Positions 34,438-45,404 are shown, counted from the first letter of the stretch. The stretch is 64,000 nt of DNA from Stenotrophomonas ginsengisoli (GCF_001431485.1 NZ_LDJM01000018.1:124001-188000); one strand, 5' to 3'. The notes: generated by a model from the letters alone, not told the origin. A program made the numbers and translations.

Positions 34438-35859
34438 TCAGGGTTGGTTGCTGGCCGAACCGCCCAGGGCCTTGTACAGGCTGACCTGGTTGACCAGCAC
34501 GCTGCGCCGGGCCTGGGCCAGGGCCAGCTCGGCACTGCGCCGGGTCTGCTGGGCGTCCAGCCAGTTGCGCAGGTCGGTGGCACCGGCGCGGTAGCGCACC
34601 TCGTACAGACGCTCGATCTCCAGCGCATGCGCGTAGGAGGCCTGGCTGGCAGCCAGCTGGATGGCCAGCTTTTCGCGTGCCGACAGGGCGTTGTCGGCCT
34701 CGGCCAGGGCGCTGTACAGCGTGCTGCGGAACTGGTTGGCGGCAATCTGGTAGGCCAGATCGGCCGATTCAATGTTCAGCTGCATCTGCCGGAACTTCAG
34801 AAACGGCAGGCTCAGGCCGGCACCGAGGCTGGCTACCGGGTTGGACAGTACATCGGCCAGGTCTGTACTGGAGCCGCCCACCGAGCCGCTCAGGCTCAAG
34901 GACGGGTAATAGCTGGTGGCCGTGACCTGGATGTTCTGCAGCGACTGGCGCAGGCGCAGTTCGGCCGCACGCAGGTCCGGGCGCCGGGCCAGCAGCTGTG
35001 CCGGCAGCCCGGCGTCGATGGCCGGCACGCTGTAGCCGTCCAGGTTCTGCGGCTCGCGTTCGACCGGCCAGGGCTGGCCATCGAGCAGCACGGTCAGGGC
35101 ATTGCGTGCCTCCACCCGCTGCTGTTCCAGCTGCGACTGGGCGCTTTTCTGTGCTTCCAGGTTCTGTGCGGCCTGGCGGACTTCCAGCATCGACACCGCG
35201 CCGGCACGGTACTGCACGCCGACCAGGTCGTTGATGCGCTGCAGGCGTTCCAGGTTGGCCTGGCCGCTGCTGATGGCCAGGTTGAGGTAGCCCAGCTGCC
35301 AGTACAGCTCACTGGCCTGGCCGACCAGCAGCAGGGCGGTGTTCTGCAGATCGGCCGCGGTGGCTTGTGCTTCCCAGCGGGCGATGTCGCGCTGGCCGCG
35401 CAGCTTGCCCCACAGGTCCAGCTCCCAGCCGATGGACACACTGGCGCTGTAGTTCTCGCTCCAGTCATCGCTGCTGTCGATCCGGCGGTTGCCCGAAACC
35501 CCGACCGAGCCATTGGCACTGGGCCACAGGTCAGCACTGGCCAGGCCAGCCTGCAGGCGGGCGCGCTGCAGGCGCAGGCCGGCCACGGCCCAGTCGTTGT
35601 TGCTGGCCAGGACCTGGTCGATCAGGGCGTTGAGCCCGGCATCGTTGAAACCGGTCCACCACGCATCGGCGGCAATCTCGGTGGCCGGCGCGGTGACCTG
35701 CAGCGATTGCTGCTCGGTCGGGGTGGTGTGCTGGCCCCAGCCGGTGGGCACGCGAATGTCGGCGGCCGGGTTGGCGCCGGGGGTGGCACAGCCGGTCAGG
35801 ATGGCGGCCAGGGCGGCGGGCAGGAGCAGGGAACGGTAAGTGGTCATGGCAGTCATCAT
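34438..35859 (-). CDS. Outer-membrane efflux lipoprotein (TolC/NodT family; MacC-type)
   Basis: The 473-residue outer-membrane factor has a lipoprotein signal ([14 protein letters not shown]) and two RND-type outer-membrane-factor repeats ([77 protein letters not shown]). It forms the exit duct for the MacA-MacB pump encoded just upstream. Its start overlaps the macB stop (ATGA); a second ATG lies one codon downstream and a third four codons downstream. Confidence 0.9.
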   Translation of the reverse strand: MMTAMTTYRSLLLPAALAAILTGCATPGANPAADIRVPTGWGQHTTPTEQQSLQVTAPATEIAADAWWTGFNDAGLNALIDQVLASNNDWAVAGLRLQRARLQAGLASADLWPSANGSVGVSGNRRIDSSDDWSENYSASVSIGWELDLWGKLRGQRDIARWEAQATAADLQNTALLLVGQASELYWQLGYLNLAISSGQANLERLQRINDLVGVQYRAGAVSMLEVRQAAQNLEAQKSAQSQLEQQRVEARNALTVLLDGQPWPVEREPQNLDGYSVPAIDAGLPAQLLARRPDLRAAELRLRQSLQNIQVTATSYYPSLSLSGSVGGSSTDLADVLSNPVASLGAGLSLPFLKFRQMQLNIESADLAYQIAANQFRSTLYSALAEADNALSAREKLAIQLAASQASYAHALEIERLYEVRYRAGATDLRNWLDAQQTRRSAELALAQARRSVLVNQVSLYKALGGSASNQP

Positions 35860-37811
35860 TCGCGGGCCAGGGCATCGACCGGGTCCAGCTGGGCCGCATT
35901 GCGGGCCGGCAGGAAACCGAAGGCGATGCCGATCAGGGTCGAGCAGGCAAAGGCCGCCACGATCGAGCCGGTGGAGAAGATCAGGTTGAAGCTGGCGCCG
36001 AAGGCACTGAAGGCCCAGCCGATGGCCAGGGCCAGAGCGATGCCGAGCAGGCCGCCGAGCAGGCACACCAGCACCGCCTCGATCAGGAACTGCTGGCGGA
36101 TGTCACTCTGGCGTGCGCCCACGGCCATGCGCACGCCGATCTCGCGGGTACGCTCGGTTACCGAGACCAGCATGATGTTCATCACCCCGATGCCGCCGAC
36201 GATCAGGGCGATGGCGGCAATCGCGCCGATCAGCAGGGTCATGGTCTTGCTGGTGGATTCGATGGTTTCGCGGATCTCGGCGGTGTTGTTGAGGAAGAAG
36301 TCCTCGTTGCCGTTGTGACGCATCAGCAACAGCTTGCTGATGGCCGCCTGCGCGGCCGGCATCGGGGTGTCGTCCTTGACCCGCACGGTGATCGAGTTGA
36401 TGTGGCTCTGGCCGAGCATCCGCGCCATCACCGTGGTGTGCGGGGCCCAGACGCTGAGGTTGGTGCTGCCACCAAAACCCATCGACTGGCGCTTGGCGAT
36501 GCCGATCACGCGCGCCGGCACATTGCCCAGCAACACCACCTGGCCAATCGGATCCACGCTGCCGAACAGCTGGTTGCGGGTGTTCTCGTCGATCACCGCG
36601 ACCTGGGCCAGTGACTTGACGTCATCGGCATCGAACAGGCGGCCGGAGACCAGGTTGACACCCTTGACCCGGAAGAACTGCTCGCCCACGCCATTGACCT
36701 GGGCATTGGCGGCCTTGTTGCCGACCCGTGCCGTGACCGAGGAGGACACCGACGGCGTGGCGCTGTCCACATAGCTCTGCTCGGCCAGGGCCTGGGCATC
36801 GGAGGCCTTGAGCGATTGCACCCGTCCCGAGCGCATGTCGCCAAAGCCACGGCCTGGGTAGACATCGATGGTGTTGGTGCCCAGTGCGGCGATGTTCTGC
36901 ATGATCTGCTGCTGCGAGCCATTGCCCATGGCCACCACCGACACCACCGAGGCGATGCCGATGATGATGCCCAGCATGGTCAGGAAGGTACGCAGGCGGT
37001 GCGCGTTCATGGCCAGCACGGCCATGCGGAAGGCTTCGGTGAAGCGGTCGCGGGCGGCCTGGAAGGCATTGCCACCATTGCTGGCGCGCGCCGGCCTGGG
37101 CGTTGTCGGGGTTGCCGGGATCTGCTCATTGCGGCGGTCGGCAATGATCACGCCATCGCGGATCTCGATGATGCGCTGGCAGTGCTGGGCCACCTGCATG
37201 TCGTGGGTGACGATGATGATGGTGTGGCCCTCGGCATGCAGCTCGCCGAGGATCTTCATCACTTCCTCGCCCGAGGCGGTGTCCAGCGCGCCGGTGGGTT
37301 CATCGGCCAGGATCACCTCGCCACCGTTCATCAGGGCACGGGCAATGGACACGCGCTGCTGCTGGCCACCGGAGAGCTGGCCAGGCTTGTGGCCCATGCG
37401 CTCGCCCAGGCCCAGGCGCTGCAGCAGGGCCTGGGCGCGTTCGCTGCGGGCCGGGCCGGGTGTGCCGGCATACACCGCCGGCACGGCCACGTTGCCCAGG
37501 GCATCCAGGTCGCCGAGCAGGTGATAGCGCTGGAAGATGAAGCCGAAATGCTCGCGGCGAAGCTGGGCCAGCTCGTCAGGCGCCATGCGCCCGGTCTCGC
37601 GCCCGGCCACCTGGTAGGAACCGCTGGTGGGGCGGTCCAGACAGCCCAGGATGTTCATCAGGGTGGACTTGCCCGAGCCGGACTGGCCGACGATGGCCAC
37701 CATTTCGCCGGCGGCAATGTCCAGGTTGACGTCCTTGAGCACGGCGATGGTGTCCTCGCCGGCCGGGAACTCGCGACGCAGGTCGCGCAACTGCAGCAGT
37801 GGCTGGTTCAT
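35856..37811 (-). CDS. macB: MacB macrolide-type ABC exporter
   Basis: The 651-residue protein fuses an ATPase domain (Walker A GQSGSGKS at 42-49, signature LSGGQQQR, Walker [13 protein letters not shown]) to a membrane part with one transmembrane segment ([20 protein letters not shown]), a periplasmic MacB core (about 300-520) and three C-terminal membrane helices. Together with MacA and an outer-membrane factor it extrudes macrolides, lipids or peptides from the periplasm. It overlaps macA and the outer-membrane gene by four bases each, so the three form one operon. Confidence 0.93.
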   Translation of the reverse strand: MNQPLLQLRDLRREFPAGEDTIAVLKDVNLDIAAGEMVAIVGQSGSGKSTLMNILGCLDRPTSGSYQVAGRETGRMAPDELAQLRREHFGFIFQRYHLLGDLDALGNVAVPAVYAGTPGPARSERAQALLQRLGLGERMGHKPGQLSGGQQQRVSIARALMNGGEVILADEPTGALDTASGEEVMKILGELHAEGHTIIIVTHDMQVAQHCQRIIEIRDGVIIADRRNEQIPATPTTPRPARASNGGNAFQAARDRFTEAFRMAVLAMNAHRLRTFLTMLGIIIGIASVVSVVAMGNGSQQQIMQNIAALGTNTIDVYPGRGFGDMRSGRVQSLKASDAQALAEQSYVDSATPSVSSSVTARVGNKAANAQVNGVGEQFFRVKGVNLVSGRLFDADDVKSLAQVAVIDENTRNQLFGSVDPIGQVVLLGNVPARVIGIAKRQSMGFGGSTNLSVWAPHTTVMARMLGQSHINSITVRVKDDTPMPAAQAAISKLLLMRHNGNEDFFLNNTAEIRETIESTSKTMTLLIGAIAAIALIVGGIGVMNIMLVSVTERTREIGVRMAVGARQSDIRQQFLIEAVLVCLLGGLLGIALALAIGWAFSAFGASFNLIFSTGSIVAAFACSTLIGIAFGFLPARNAAQLDPVDALARE

Positions 37812-39202
37812 CGACGCGGGCCACCCATCATCATCGGGCCGCCACGCATGTTGTTGCGCGAGCCGGCGGCGGCGCGCTCGGCATCGGTGACTTCGCCGAC
37901 CACGACCTTGTCACCTTCGGCCAGTCCATCCACGACCTGGGCCATCGAGCCGTTGTTCAAGCCAATGCATACCGGCTTGGGCGCGGGCTGACCATCGGCG
38001 CCGACCACCCGCACCATGTAGGCGGTGCAGTCATCGCGACGGGCCGGGCGCTGGCCGCCGGGCGCTCCGTCCGGACGCGGGCCACGGCCAGAGGCCTGGC
38101 GACCTTGGCCATCGGCCGGGCGTTGGCCCTGTGCGGACGCATCGTCGCCGGCGCTGTTGTCGGCCGCTGCGCCGGCCTGGTGCTGGCCACGGCCTTCGCC
38201 CATCTTCGGGCCCAGTGCCACCGATGGGATCAGCAGCGCGTCCTTGGCCTGCTGCAGCAGCACCGAGACCTGGGCGGTCATGTCGATGCGCAGGGTGCCG
38301 TCGGGGTTTTCCACGTCGAACAGGGCGTTGTAGTACACCGCCGAGCTGGAACTGGAGCTGCTGGCGCTGCTGCTGGATTCGTTGGCGATCGAGGCCGGGG
38401 CCGGGTTCACCACGCGCAGGGTGGCGTGGTACTTGTGCTCGCTGTTGCCCAGGATGGTGAAGTAGACCGGCATGCCCGGCTTGACCTTGACCACGTCGGC
38501 CTCGGAGATCTCGGCATTGACGGTGACCGTGTCCAGCTTGGCCAGTTTGACGATGGTCGGCGCGGACTGGTTGGCGTTGACGGTACGGCCTTCCTCGGCC
38601 ACCACGGCGACCACGGTGCCGTCGATAGGCGCGGTGATGCGGGTGTAGCCCAGGTTGGCGCGGGCGGTCTGCAGCTCGGCCTGACGCTGCTTGACCTGGG
38701 CATCCAGGGCCCGGATCTGGGCGCGGGTGGTGGCCAGCTTGGCTTCGGCGCTGTCGTACTCGGCCTTGGAGCTGGCCTGTTCGGCATACATCATCTTTTG
38801 CCGGTCAAAGGCCAGTTCGGCCTCGCGCAGGTTGGCCAGCTGCACCGAACGCTGGGCCTGGATGTTTTCCATCGCCGCTTCGGCATTGGTCAGGCTGTTG
38901 GTCTGGGTGGTCGAGTCGATCTCGGCGATCAGGTCGCCGGCCTTGACCTCGTCGCCCAGTTCCACATAAAGCTTCTTGATCTGGCCAGAGGCCTGGGCAC
39001 CGACGTTGACCAGCTGGTAGGCATCGATCACACCGGTGGCATCCACCGTCTGTTCCAGATCGCCGCGGACCACCGCAGCGGTGGCCAGTTGCGGAGCCGC
39101 CTCGCCGCGGGTGAACCAGTAGTAGCCACCACCGATGGCAGCGATCACGGCAACGGCCAGGGCGACACGGGCAGAGCGGGACTTGGGCAGGGGCAGCTTC
39201 AC
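37808..39202 (-). CDS. macA: MacA periplasmic adaptor (membrane fusion protein)
   Basis: The 464-residue adaptor starts at GTG 39202 ([20 protein letters not shown]), giving an N-terminal membrane anchor. The lipoyl/hairpin part ([19 protein letters not shown], coiled coil with [18 protein letters not shown]) and barrel domains ([20 protein letters not shown]) match HlyD/MacA proteins. A low-complexity Gly/Gln/Arg-rich insert near 330-385 precedes the last domain. It is the first gene of the macAB-OMF operon and diverges from the response-regulator gene. Confidence 0.9.
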   Translation of the reverse strand: MKLPLPKSRSARVALAVAVIAAIGGGYYWFTRGEAAPQLATAAVVRGDLEQTVDATGVIDAYQLVNVGAQASGQIKKLYVELGDEVKAGDLIAEIDSTTQTNSLTNAEAAMENIQAQRSVQLANLREAELAFDRQKMMYAEQASSKAEYDSAEAKLATTRAQIRALDAQVKQRQAELQTARANLGYTRITAPIDGTVVAVVAEEGRTVNANQSAPTIVKLAKLDTVTVNAEISEADVVKVKPGMPVYFTILGNSEHKYHATLRVVNPAPASIANESSSSASSSSSSSAVYYNALFDVENPDGTLRIDMTAQVSVLLQQAKDALLIPSVALGPKMGEGRGQHQAGAAADNSAGDDASAQGQRPADGQGRQASGRGPRPDGAPGGQRPARRDDCTAYMVRVVGADGQPAPKPVCIGLNNGSMAQVVDGLAEGDKVVVGEVTDAERAAAGSRNNMRGGPMMMGGPRR

Positions 39203-39280
39203 AATGGCAACTCGTCATGGCCGCAGGCTGCGGCGATGTGGCCAGTGTGCCAGCCCTGCCGGCGGCGGCAAGCCTTGCCG

Positions 39281-39330
39281 TGTATCGCGATGTGTCCACG
39301 GCCCAGGCCAATGTATCGCTATGTGTCTAC
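39281..39330. promoter_or_regulatory. Tandem 19-bp direct repeats between macA and its regulator
   Basis: TGTATCGCGATGTGTCCAC (39281-39299) and TGTATCGCTATGTGTCTAC (39312-39330) differ at two bases and start 31 bases apart, about three helical turns. Tandem direct repeats are usual for OmpR-type regulators, so this is the likely operator for the adjacent response regulator, controlling one or both divergent operons. Confidence 0.65.
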
Positions 39331-39400
39331 AGGGGCTGTGGACAGGTTTTGCCACATCCCGGTACGTGCGCAACACGCCACAAGCAGCGATGATGGCCGC

Positions 39401-40123
39401 ATGAGCCAGGACACCACGCCCCATCGCCTCCTGGTCGTCGATGACGACCTGGACATCCGTACCCTGCTGGCCGAACAGCTCGGCCGTGCCGGCTATCAGG
39501 TCTTCACTGCCGCCGATGGCGTGCAGATGCGCCAGCAGCTGCACAACGAGCGCATCGACCTGGTGGTGCTGGATCTGAACCTGCCGCGCGAGGACGGCCT
39601 GACCCTGTGCCGGGACCTGCGTGCGCACTCCAGCCTGCCGGTGATCATGCTCACCGCCCGGGCCGAGCCCATCGACCGCGTGCTGGGCCTGGAAATGGGG
39701 GCCGATGATTACCTGGCCAAGCCGTTCGAGCCGCGCGAACTGCTGGCACGCATCCGCAATGTATTGCGCCGCACCGAGGCCTTGCCGGTCAACCTGGAGC
39801 CGCCACCGCTGCGTCGGGCCGGTTTCGGTGACTGGTTGTTCGATCTGGAACAGCGCCATCTGGTGGCGGCCGATGGACGCGTGCTGATGCTCTCCGGTGC
39901 CGAGTTCCGCCTGCTCAAGGTGTTTGTCGAGCATGCCCAGCGGGTGCTGTCGCGCGAGCAGCTGGTGACCCTGTCCAGCGGCAAACCGTTCGATGCCCAG
40001 GAGCGGGCCATCGACCTGCAGGTCAGCCGCCTGCGCGCCAAGCTCGGTGATACCGGCGGCAGCCTGATCAAGACCGTGCGCAACGAAGGCTATGTGCTCT
40101 CGCTTGCCGTGACCAGCCAATGA
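39401..40123 (+). CDS. OmpR-family response regulator (MacR-like)
   Basis: The 240-residue regulator starts MSQDTTPHRLLVVDDDLDIR. The receiver domain has the phosphoacceptor Asp58 in VVLDLNLPREDG and the switch Thr/Lys region (MLTARAE, YLAKPFEP); the C-terminal winged helix ends KTVRNEGYVLSL. It overlaps the kinase gene by four bases. Divergence from macA and the tandem repeats between them indicate that it controls the efflux operon, as described for MacRS beside MacABC in Stenotrophomonas maltophilia. Confidence 0.9.
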   Translation: MSQDTTPHRLLVVDDDLDIRTLLAEQLGRAGYQVFTAADGVQMRQQLHNERIDLVVLDLNLPREDGLTLCRDLRAHSSLPVIMLTARAEPIDRVLGLEMGADDYLAKPFEPRELLARIRNVLRRTEALPVNLEPPPLRRAGFGDWLFDLEQRHLVAADGRVLMLSGAEFRLLKVFVEHAQRVLSREQLVTLSSGKPFDAQERAIDLQVSRLRAKLGDTGGSLIKTVRNEGYVLSLAVTSQ

Positions 40124-41499
40124 GGCGTCTGCGCCAGTTCTTCGGCTCGATGGCCGGGCGCCTGTTCGTGATCCTGCTGCTGGGCATGGGCGGGTCGGCG
40201 ATCGTGGTGGCGGCGCTGGCCAATGCCAGCCGGCAGCAGGAGTTCGAGCGCCAGCAACTGGTGCGCGCTGCTGACCGCCTGCAGGGCTTTGTGCAGCTGC
40301 TGGACAGCAACCCGGAGATCCGCGAACGCCTGCTGGCGGCCAGCACCGGGGTGCGGCGTGCCCCGGAACAGGTGCGGGTGGTGCGTCAGGACCAGGCGCT
40401 GATGGCCCTGTTGGCCCAGCGTAGTGGCCCCCTGGCCACGGCCCGGGTCGAGGTCGCCAGCTTCGGCACCTGCCTGGCCGAGCTGCGTGACCTGCTGCCG
40501 GACAATGATCGGCCCAGGCCGCCACGCATGCATCCGCGCGGTGGCCACAGTGGCGAGCCAGGTCCGCCGCGCTGCCGGGTGATCAGCGTTGACCTGTCCG
40601 ATGGCACCCAGATGCGCCTGACCATGGAAAGCACCCCGGTGCTGCGTGACCGCCTGACCGCATCGGACCCTGCCTACATCGTGTTGCTGGTACTGGCCCT
40701 GGCCGGCCTGGCCTATGGGGTGGCGCGCATGGCCAGTGCACCGCTGCGCGGTCTGGCCGCCGCCGCCACCGGCCTGGGGCGTGATCTTGACCGCACCCCG
40801 ATGGCCGAAACCGGGCCCAGCGAGGTGCGCCATGCCGCCCAGGCCTTCAATGCCATGCAGCAGCAGCTCAAGCATCACCTGGCCCAGCGCACGCAAATGC
40901 TGGCCGCCATCACCCATGACCTGCAGACCCCGCTGACCCGCTTGCGCCTGCGTCTTGAAAATGTCGATGACGAAGGCCTCAGGACCCGCCTGATCGCCGA
41001 CCTGGCCGCGATGCAGGCCTTGATCCGCGAAGGCCTGGACCTGGCCCGCAGTGAACATGGCAGCGAGAAGCCGGTACCGCTGGAGCTGGACTCGCTGCTG
41101 GAAAGCCTGGTCGAGGATGCCGTGGAGGCCGGTGCGGACGTGACCTTCGAGGGGGGCTGCGGCCAGGTGCTGGCGCTGCGCCCGATGGCCATGCGCAGGC
41201 TGTTTTCCAACCTGATCGACAACGCACTCAAATATGGCGGATCGGCCCGGGTCCAGGCCCGGTTCGAGCAGGGCCGGGTCAGTGTGCATGTGCGCGATGC
41301 CGGCCCCGGGATTCCCGAGTCGGCGATGGACAGTGTGTTTGATCCGTTCGTCCGGCTGGAGGATTCGCGATCACGCGATACCGGCGGAGCAGGACTGGGC
41401 CTGGCCATTGCCAAGGCGCTGGCTGACCGGGACGGGGCGCAGCTGAGCCTGCACAACCACCCCGAAGGCGGGCTGGAAGCGGTTGTGCGTTGGGCCTGA
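40120..41499 (+). CDS. Sensor histidine kinase (MacS-like)
   Basis: The 459-residue kinase has an N-terminal membrane helix (LFVILLLGMGGSAIVVAALA), a periplasmic loop of about 140 residues, a second helix (YIVLLVLALAGLAYGVARM), a HAMP linker, the phosphoacceptor His266 in AITHDLQTPLTRL, and an ATPase domain with NLIDNALKYG, VRDAGPGIPE and GGAGLGLAIAKAL. It is cotranscribed with its response regulator. The periplasmic loop contains a Pro/Arg/His-rich patch (RPRPPRMHPRGGHSG) that could bind metal or anionic ligands, though this is speculative. Confidence 0.9.
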   Translation: MRRLRQFFGSMAGRLFVILLLGMGGSAIVVAALANASRQQEFERQQLVRAADRLQGFVQLLDSNPEIRERLLAASTGVRRAPEQVRVVRQDQALMALLAQRSGPLATARVEVASFGTCLAELRDLLPDNDRPRPPRMHPRGGHSGEPGPPRCRVISVDLSDGTQMRLTMESTPVLRDRLTASDPAYIVLLVLALAGLAYGVARMASAPLRGLAAAATGLGRDLDRTPMAETGPSEVRHAAQAFNAMQQQLKHHLAQRTQMLAAITHDLQTPLTRLRLRLENVDDEGLRTRLIADLAAMQALIREGLDLARSEHGSEKPVPLELDSLLESLVEDAVEAGADVTFEGGCGQVLALRPMAMRRLFSNLIDNALKYGGSARVQARFEQGRVSVHVRDAGPGIPESAMDSVFDPFVRLEDSRSRDTGGAGLGLAIAKALADRDGAQLSLHNHPEGGLEAVVRWA

Positions 41500-41576
41500 G
41501 CTGCGGCACAAGGTGGGCATGGCCTGCCGGATATGCCTAAAATCAGCGCTTGTGAACGCGCGGGGTCAGAGGGATT

Positions 41577-44500
41577 GTGGTCAAGCCAGTACCTGATGGT
41601 CGAGCCTGTATGCAACGGGCCGGCGCGTGGCATCCAACGCTGGCCTGCATTTGCCTGCTGATCAGCCTGCTGGCGGCACCGCTGCTGCCGGCGCAGACAC
41701 CACCTGCGCAGACGCAGCCAGCGGCAGACGGGTACGACGCCGGCTCGACGGCGGGCGCGATCCTGCCGGTGATCCGGCCAATGCGCGATTACGCGGTGGA
41801 CATCTGGACCACCCGCGAAGGCTTGCCGCACAACTCGCTGCGCAAGATCGTGCAGACCCCCGATGGATTGATCTGGCTGGCGACCTGGGAAGGCCTGGTG
41901 CGCTACAACGGCCAGGAGTTCACCACCTTTGATCGTGGCAGCACCCCGGGCCTGCTCGACAATGCGGTCGGCTCGCTGCATGTGGACCGCCAGGGGTCGC
42001 TGTGGATCAGTGATTCCCGCGGCAACCTGAGCCGCTACGATACCCGCGGCCATTGGCAGCATTTCCCGCGCGAACTGCCCGCACCGGGCGTGCTGGTCCA
42101 GGCCATGGCCAGTGATGCACAGGGCCGGCTGTGGCTGCAGCACGAAGGCAAGGGCCTGGGCCATCTGGACCCGGGGGGGCGTTTCAACTTCACCCCGCCG
42201 CCGGATGACCTGTCGGTGCTGCTGACCTATCCGGGCCTGGTGGTGGACAGCATCGGCCAGGTCTGGATGGGCAGCATGGACGGCATCCTGCTGCGTGATG
42301 GCCAGGGCGTGCTGCAGCGTGCGCCGGCCAGTTTCGGCCTGCCACGGGCACCTTCCTGGCCTTACCTTGCACCGGACGGGGTGCTCTGGCTGGTGGTGGG
42401 CAACAGCCTGTACCGCATGCGCGATGGCAAGCCGGTGCTGCATTACAGCCTGGATGCGCAGACCTTCCTGACTTCGATGCTGATCGACAGCAAGGGCCTG
42501 ATCTGGCTGGGTACCGAAAGCGATGGCCTGATGCGTCTGGGCCCGGGCGGGCTGGAACGCATGCCTGAAGGCAAGAAGCTGCCCGGCGGGCGCATCCTGA
42601 GCCTGTTCGAGGACAACGAAGGCAGCATCTGGGTGGGCGCCAACGGTGGCCTGTTCCGTCTGCGCGAGGCCTTGTTCACCAGTTACGGCATCAGTGACGG
42701 GCTCAGTGGCGACTACGTGCGCAGTGTGCTGGAAGACAGCCAGCGGCGGATCTGGATCGGCAGTGCCCAGGGCCTGGACCGGATGGACGCCGACGGCAGC
42801 ATCCACAGCATCGACCTGGCCCGTGGCAACGAGAACGTGGTGTCGGTGCTGAGCCTGGCCGAGGGCCGCGACGGCACGATCTGGGTCGGTACGTTTGCCG
42901 ATGGGGTGATCGGCATCGGCCGCGATGGCCGCCTGACCCGGTTTGACCAGGTCCAGCAGTTGTCTTCGGGCAATGTGCGCGCGCTGGTGGTGGATGCCAA
43001 CAACTGGTTGTGGGTCGGCACCCAGGGCGGCCTGCTGCGCATCCGCGACGGCAAGGTGGAGCGTCCGGAAATCCACGGTCTGCCCAAGCAGGAACTGGTC
43101 ACCGCCCTGGGCCAGCATGAAGGCCAGTTGTGGGTGGGCAGTACCGAAGGGGTGCGTATTGTCCATCCCGATCGGGTGGAGCGGGTGGAGCTGAGCCAGC
43201 TGGGCGGGGCACGCACCGTGCTGGGTCTGCAGAGCATCGGCAAGGCGATGTGGATCAGTACCGATCGCGGCCTGTACCGCTACCAGGACGGCAAGCTGGG
43301 CCATGTCGGGCTGGAGCAGGGGCTGCCGGTGGATGCGGTGTTCCAGCTCGTACCGGACCGCCTGGGCAATGTCTGGCTGTCTTCCAACCGGGGCGTGCTG
43401 CGCACCGACATGGTCAGCCTCAATGAGGTGGCCGATGGCCGGCGCTCCCAGCTGGACGGGGTGGAGCGCTATGCCGAGATTGACGGCATGAGCAATTCCC
43501 AGGCCAACGGCAGCAGCGGGCCGGGTTCGATGCTCGACCATCGCGGACGTTACTGGGTGGTCACCGCCGGTGGCCTGAGCGTGGTCGATCCGCAACACCT
43601 GCGCCAGCTGCGCGAGCGCCCCTCGCCGCGGCCGATGCTCGAACAGGTGCGGGTCAACGGCCAGCTGCAGGACTGGCGCAACAGCCGGGTGGAAGTACCG
43701 GGCGGGGCGCGGGTGTCGATCAGTTATGTCGGCCTGAGCTACCTGATCAGCGACCGGATCCGTTACCGCACCCGTCTGGTTGGCCTGGACGAGGAGTGGA
43801 TCGAACGCGGGCGCCAGCGCAGCGTGGAATACATCAGCTTGCCGCCGGGGCGTTACACCCTGCAGGTGTCCTCGATGCATCCGGGCGGGCGCTGGAGCCT
43901 GCAGGTGGCCGAGCTGCACTTCACTGTTGCCCCGCTGTGGTGGCAGAGCCCGTGGGTGTGGTTCGGTGCGGTGCTGGCCCTGCTGTTGCTGTGGGCCGGC
44001 CTGTACCGCTACGGCGTCTACCGCTACAAGGCGCGCAGCCAGCGCCTGGCACGGCTGGTGGACCAACGCACCTATGACCTGCAGCTGCAGGCCGAAAGCC
44101 TGCTGGCCGCCAACCAGGAAAAGACCCGCCTGCTGGACCGCCTGCGCGAACAGTCCGAGGCCTTCCAGCGCCAGGCGCGTCAGGATGCGCTGACCGGACT
44201 GCCCAACCGCCGTGTGTTCGATGAGGCCCTGGCACGCGAGTTCTCCCGCCACCAGCGCAGTGGGCATCCCTTGTGCCTGGTGGTGCTGGATATTGATCAC
44301 TTCAAGACGGTCAATGACCGTTTCAGCCACAGCGTCGGCGACCGTGTGCTGACCGAGGTCGGCAAGCTGCTGCAGCAGGCCTGTCGTGATGGTGACCTGC
44401 CGGCCCGTCTGGGCGGGGAGGAGTTTGCCTTGTTGCTGGATGACACCACCGCGGTGGAAGCCGAGCAGCTGTGCAGCCGCCTGCAGGCGCTGTTCCATGC

Positions 44501-44663
44501 CCGTCAGGACTGGGGCGGTGTGCAGGGCCTGAGCGTGACCTTCAGTGCCGGCCTGGTCCAGGCCCAGGCAGATGACAAGCAGGCCACCGACCTGTACCGG
44601 CGTGCCGACCACGCGCTGTACAGCGCCAAGAGCAGCGGGCGCGATGTGACTTGCGTGGAATGA
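41577..44663 (+). CDS. Two-component-propeller / Y_Y_Y / GGDEF diguanylate cyclase
   Basis: The 1028-residue protein has an N-terminal signal segment (LACICLLISLLAAPLLPAQ), about 14 periplasmic beta-propeller repeats (WxTREGLPHNSLRKIVQ, GLIWLATWEGLVRY, IWVGANGGLFRL), a Y_Y_Y domain (ISYVGLSYLISDRIRYRTRL), one membrane helix (VWFGAVLALLLLWAGL) and a cytoplasmic GGDEF domain. The active-site GGEEF lies at 946-950 and the inhibitory RxxD (RDGD) five residues before it, so it should make c-di-GMP with product inhibition. GTG 41577 follows AGAGGG; ATG 41610 is an alternative. The periplasmic ligand is unknown. Confidence 0.88.
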   Translation: MVKPVPDGRACMQRAGAWHPTLACICLLISLLAAPLLPAQTPPAQTQPAADGYDAGSTAGAILPVIRPMRDYAVDIWTTREGLPHNSLRKIVQTPDGLIWLATWEGLVRYNGQEFTTFDRGSTPGLLDNAVGSLHVDRQGSLWISDSRGNLSRYDTRGHWQHFPRELPAPGVLVQAMASDAQGRLWLQHEGKGLGHLDPGGRFNFTPPPDDLSVLLTYPGLVVDSIGQVWMGSMDGILLRDGQGVLQRAPASFGLPRAPSWPYLAPDGVLWLVVGNSLYRMRDGKPVLHYSLDAQTFLTSMLIDSKGLIWLGTESDGLMRLGPGGLERMPEGKKLPGGRILSLFEDNEGSIWVGANGGLFRLREALFTSYGISDGLSGDYVRSVLEDSQRRIWIGSAQGLDRMDADGSIHSIDLARGNENVVSVLSLAEGRDGTIWVGTFADGVIGIGRDGRLTRFDQVQQLSSGNVRALVVDANNWLWVGTQGGLLRIRDGKVERPEIHGLPKQELVTALGQHEGQLWVGSTEGVRIVHPDRVERVELSQLGGARTVLGLQSIGKAMWISTDRGLYRYQDGKLGHVGLEQGLPVDAVFQLVPDRLGNVWLSSNRGVLRTDMVSLNEVADGRRSQLDGVERYAEIDGMSNSQANGSSGPGSMLDHRGRYWVVTAGGLSVVDPQHLRQLRERPSPRPMLEQVRVNGQLQDWRNSRVEVPGGARVSISYVGLSYLISDRIRYRTRLVGLDEEWIERGRQRSVEYISLPPGRYTLQVSSMHPGGRWSLQVAELHFTVAPLWWQSPWVWFGAVLALLLLWAGLYRYGVYRYKARSQRLARLVDQRTYDLQLQAESLLAANQEKTRLLDRLREQSEAFQRQARQDALTGLPNRRVFDEALAREFSRHQRSGHPLCLVVLDIDHFKTVNDRFSHSVGDRVLTEVGKLLQQACRDGDLPARLGGEEFALLLDDTTAVEAEQLCSRLQALFHARQDWGGVQGLSVTFSAGLVQAQADDKQATDLYRRADHALYSAKSSGRDVTCVE

Positions 44664-44694
44664 GCCGGCGCGCTTGCACCGTTGCCCCGCCAGC

Positions 44695-44729
44695 ATGAAA
44701 AAAGCAGGCCATCGGCCTGCTTTTTTCAT
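44695..44729. terminator. Bidirectional terminator between cyclase gene and rnt
   Basis: A perfect 16-bp stem (44695-44710 with 44714-44729) contains AAAAAAGCAGGCC / GGCCTGCTTTTTT, with T runs in both directions. Confidence 0.9.
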
Positions 44730-44753
44730 TGCCTCACCTGTGCAACCAATGGG

Positions 44754-45404
44754 TCAGGCGTGATCCTGACGCGGCCACTGGTTGGCAATGTGGCAGAACA
44801 GTTCGGCGGTCTTTTCGGTGTCATACACCGCGCTGTGGGCGCAGCTGGCATCCCATTCGATGCCGGCTGCGGCCACCGAGCGGGCCAGCACCGTCTGGCC
44901 GAAGGCCACCCCGGCCAGGGTCACGGTGTCGAACACGCTGAAGGGGTGGAACGGGTTGCGCTTGTGGCCGCTGCGGGCCACCGCCGCATTGATGAAACCC
45001 AGGTCGAAATGGGCGTTGTGCCCAACCAGGATCGCGCGCTGGCAGTTGTGCTTCTTCAAGGCTGCGCGGATCGGCGCGAACACGTGTTCCAGCGCTTCCT
45101 TCTCGGCCTTGGCCAGACGGAACGGATGGTCCAGACGGATGCCGGTCACTTCCAGTGACTTGGGATCAATCTCGGTGCCTTCGGCCGGAATCACATGCGC
45201 GGCATGGGTATTGCCGGGGACCAGACGGCCGGCATCGTCCAGATCCAGCGGCACGGCGGCCAGTTCGAGCAGGGCGTGGCGGGTGCTGTCAAAACCGCCG
45301 GTCTCCACATCCACGACCACCGGCAGGTAGCCACGGAAACGGCGGGACATCGGCGCGAACGCAGGGGCCTGCGGCGCGCAATCAGTGGGAGTATCCATTG
45401 CCAT
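44754..45404 (-). CDS. rnt: Ribonuclease T
   Basis: The 216-residue DEDDh exoribonuclease trims tRNA and other small RNA 3' ends. The catalytic motifs are [21 protein letters not shown] and [14 protein letters not shown], with the RNase T features LLELAAVPL and [13 protein letters not shown]. Length is normal. An alternative Met is two codons downstream of the chosen start. Confidence 0.93.
   Translation of the reverse strand: MAMDTPTDCAPQAPAFAPMSRRFRGYLPVVVDVETGGFDSTRHALLELAAVPLDLDDAGRLVPGNTHAAHVIPAEGTEIDPKSLEVTGIRLDHPFRLAKAEKEALEHVFAPIRAALKKHNCQRAILVGHNAHFDLGFINAAVARSGHKRNPFHPFSVFDTVTLAGVAFGQTVLARSVAAAGIEWDASCAHSAVYDTEKTAELFCHIANQWPRQDHA

Noticed and set aside
37799-39400. A long plus-strand upstream extension of the response regulator
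   Set aside because: It would run opposite to macA. The receiver domain begins a few residues after the ATG at 39401, so the extension is spurious.
40875-44729. A 1284-codon open frame on the minus strand
   Set aside because: It is antisense to the kinase and the diguanylate cyclase, whose motifs are clear. The His/Gln/Ala-rich translation is typical of a shadow frame in high G+C DNA.
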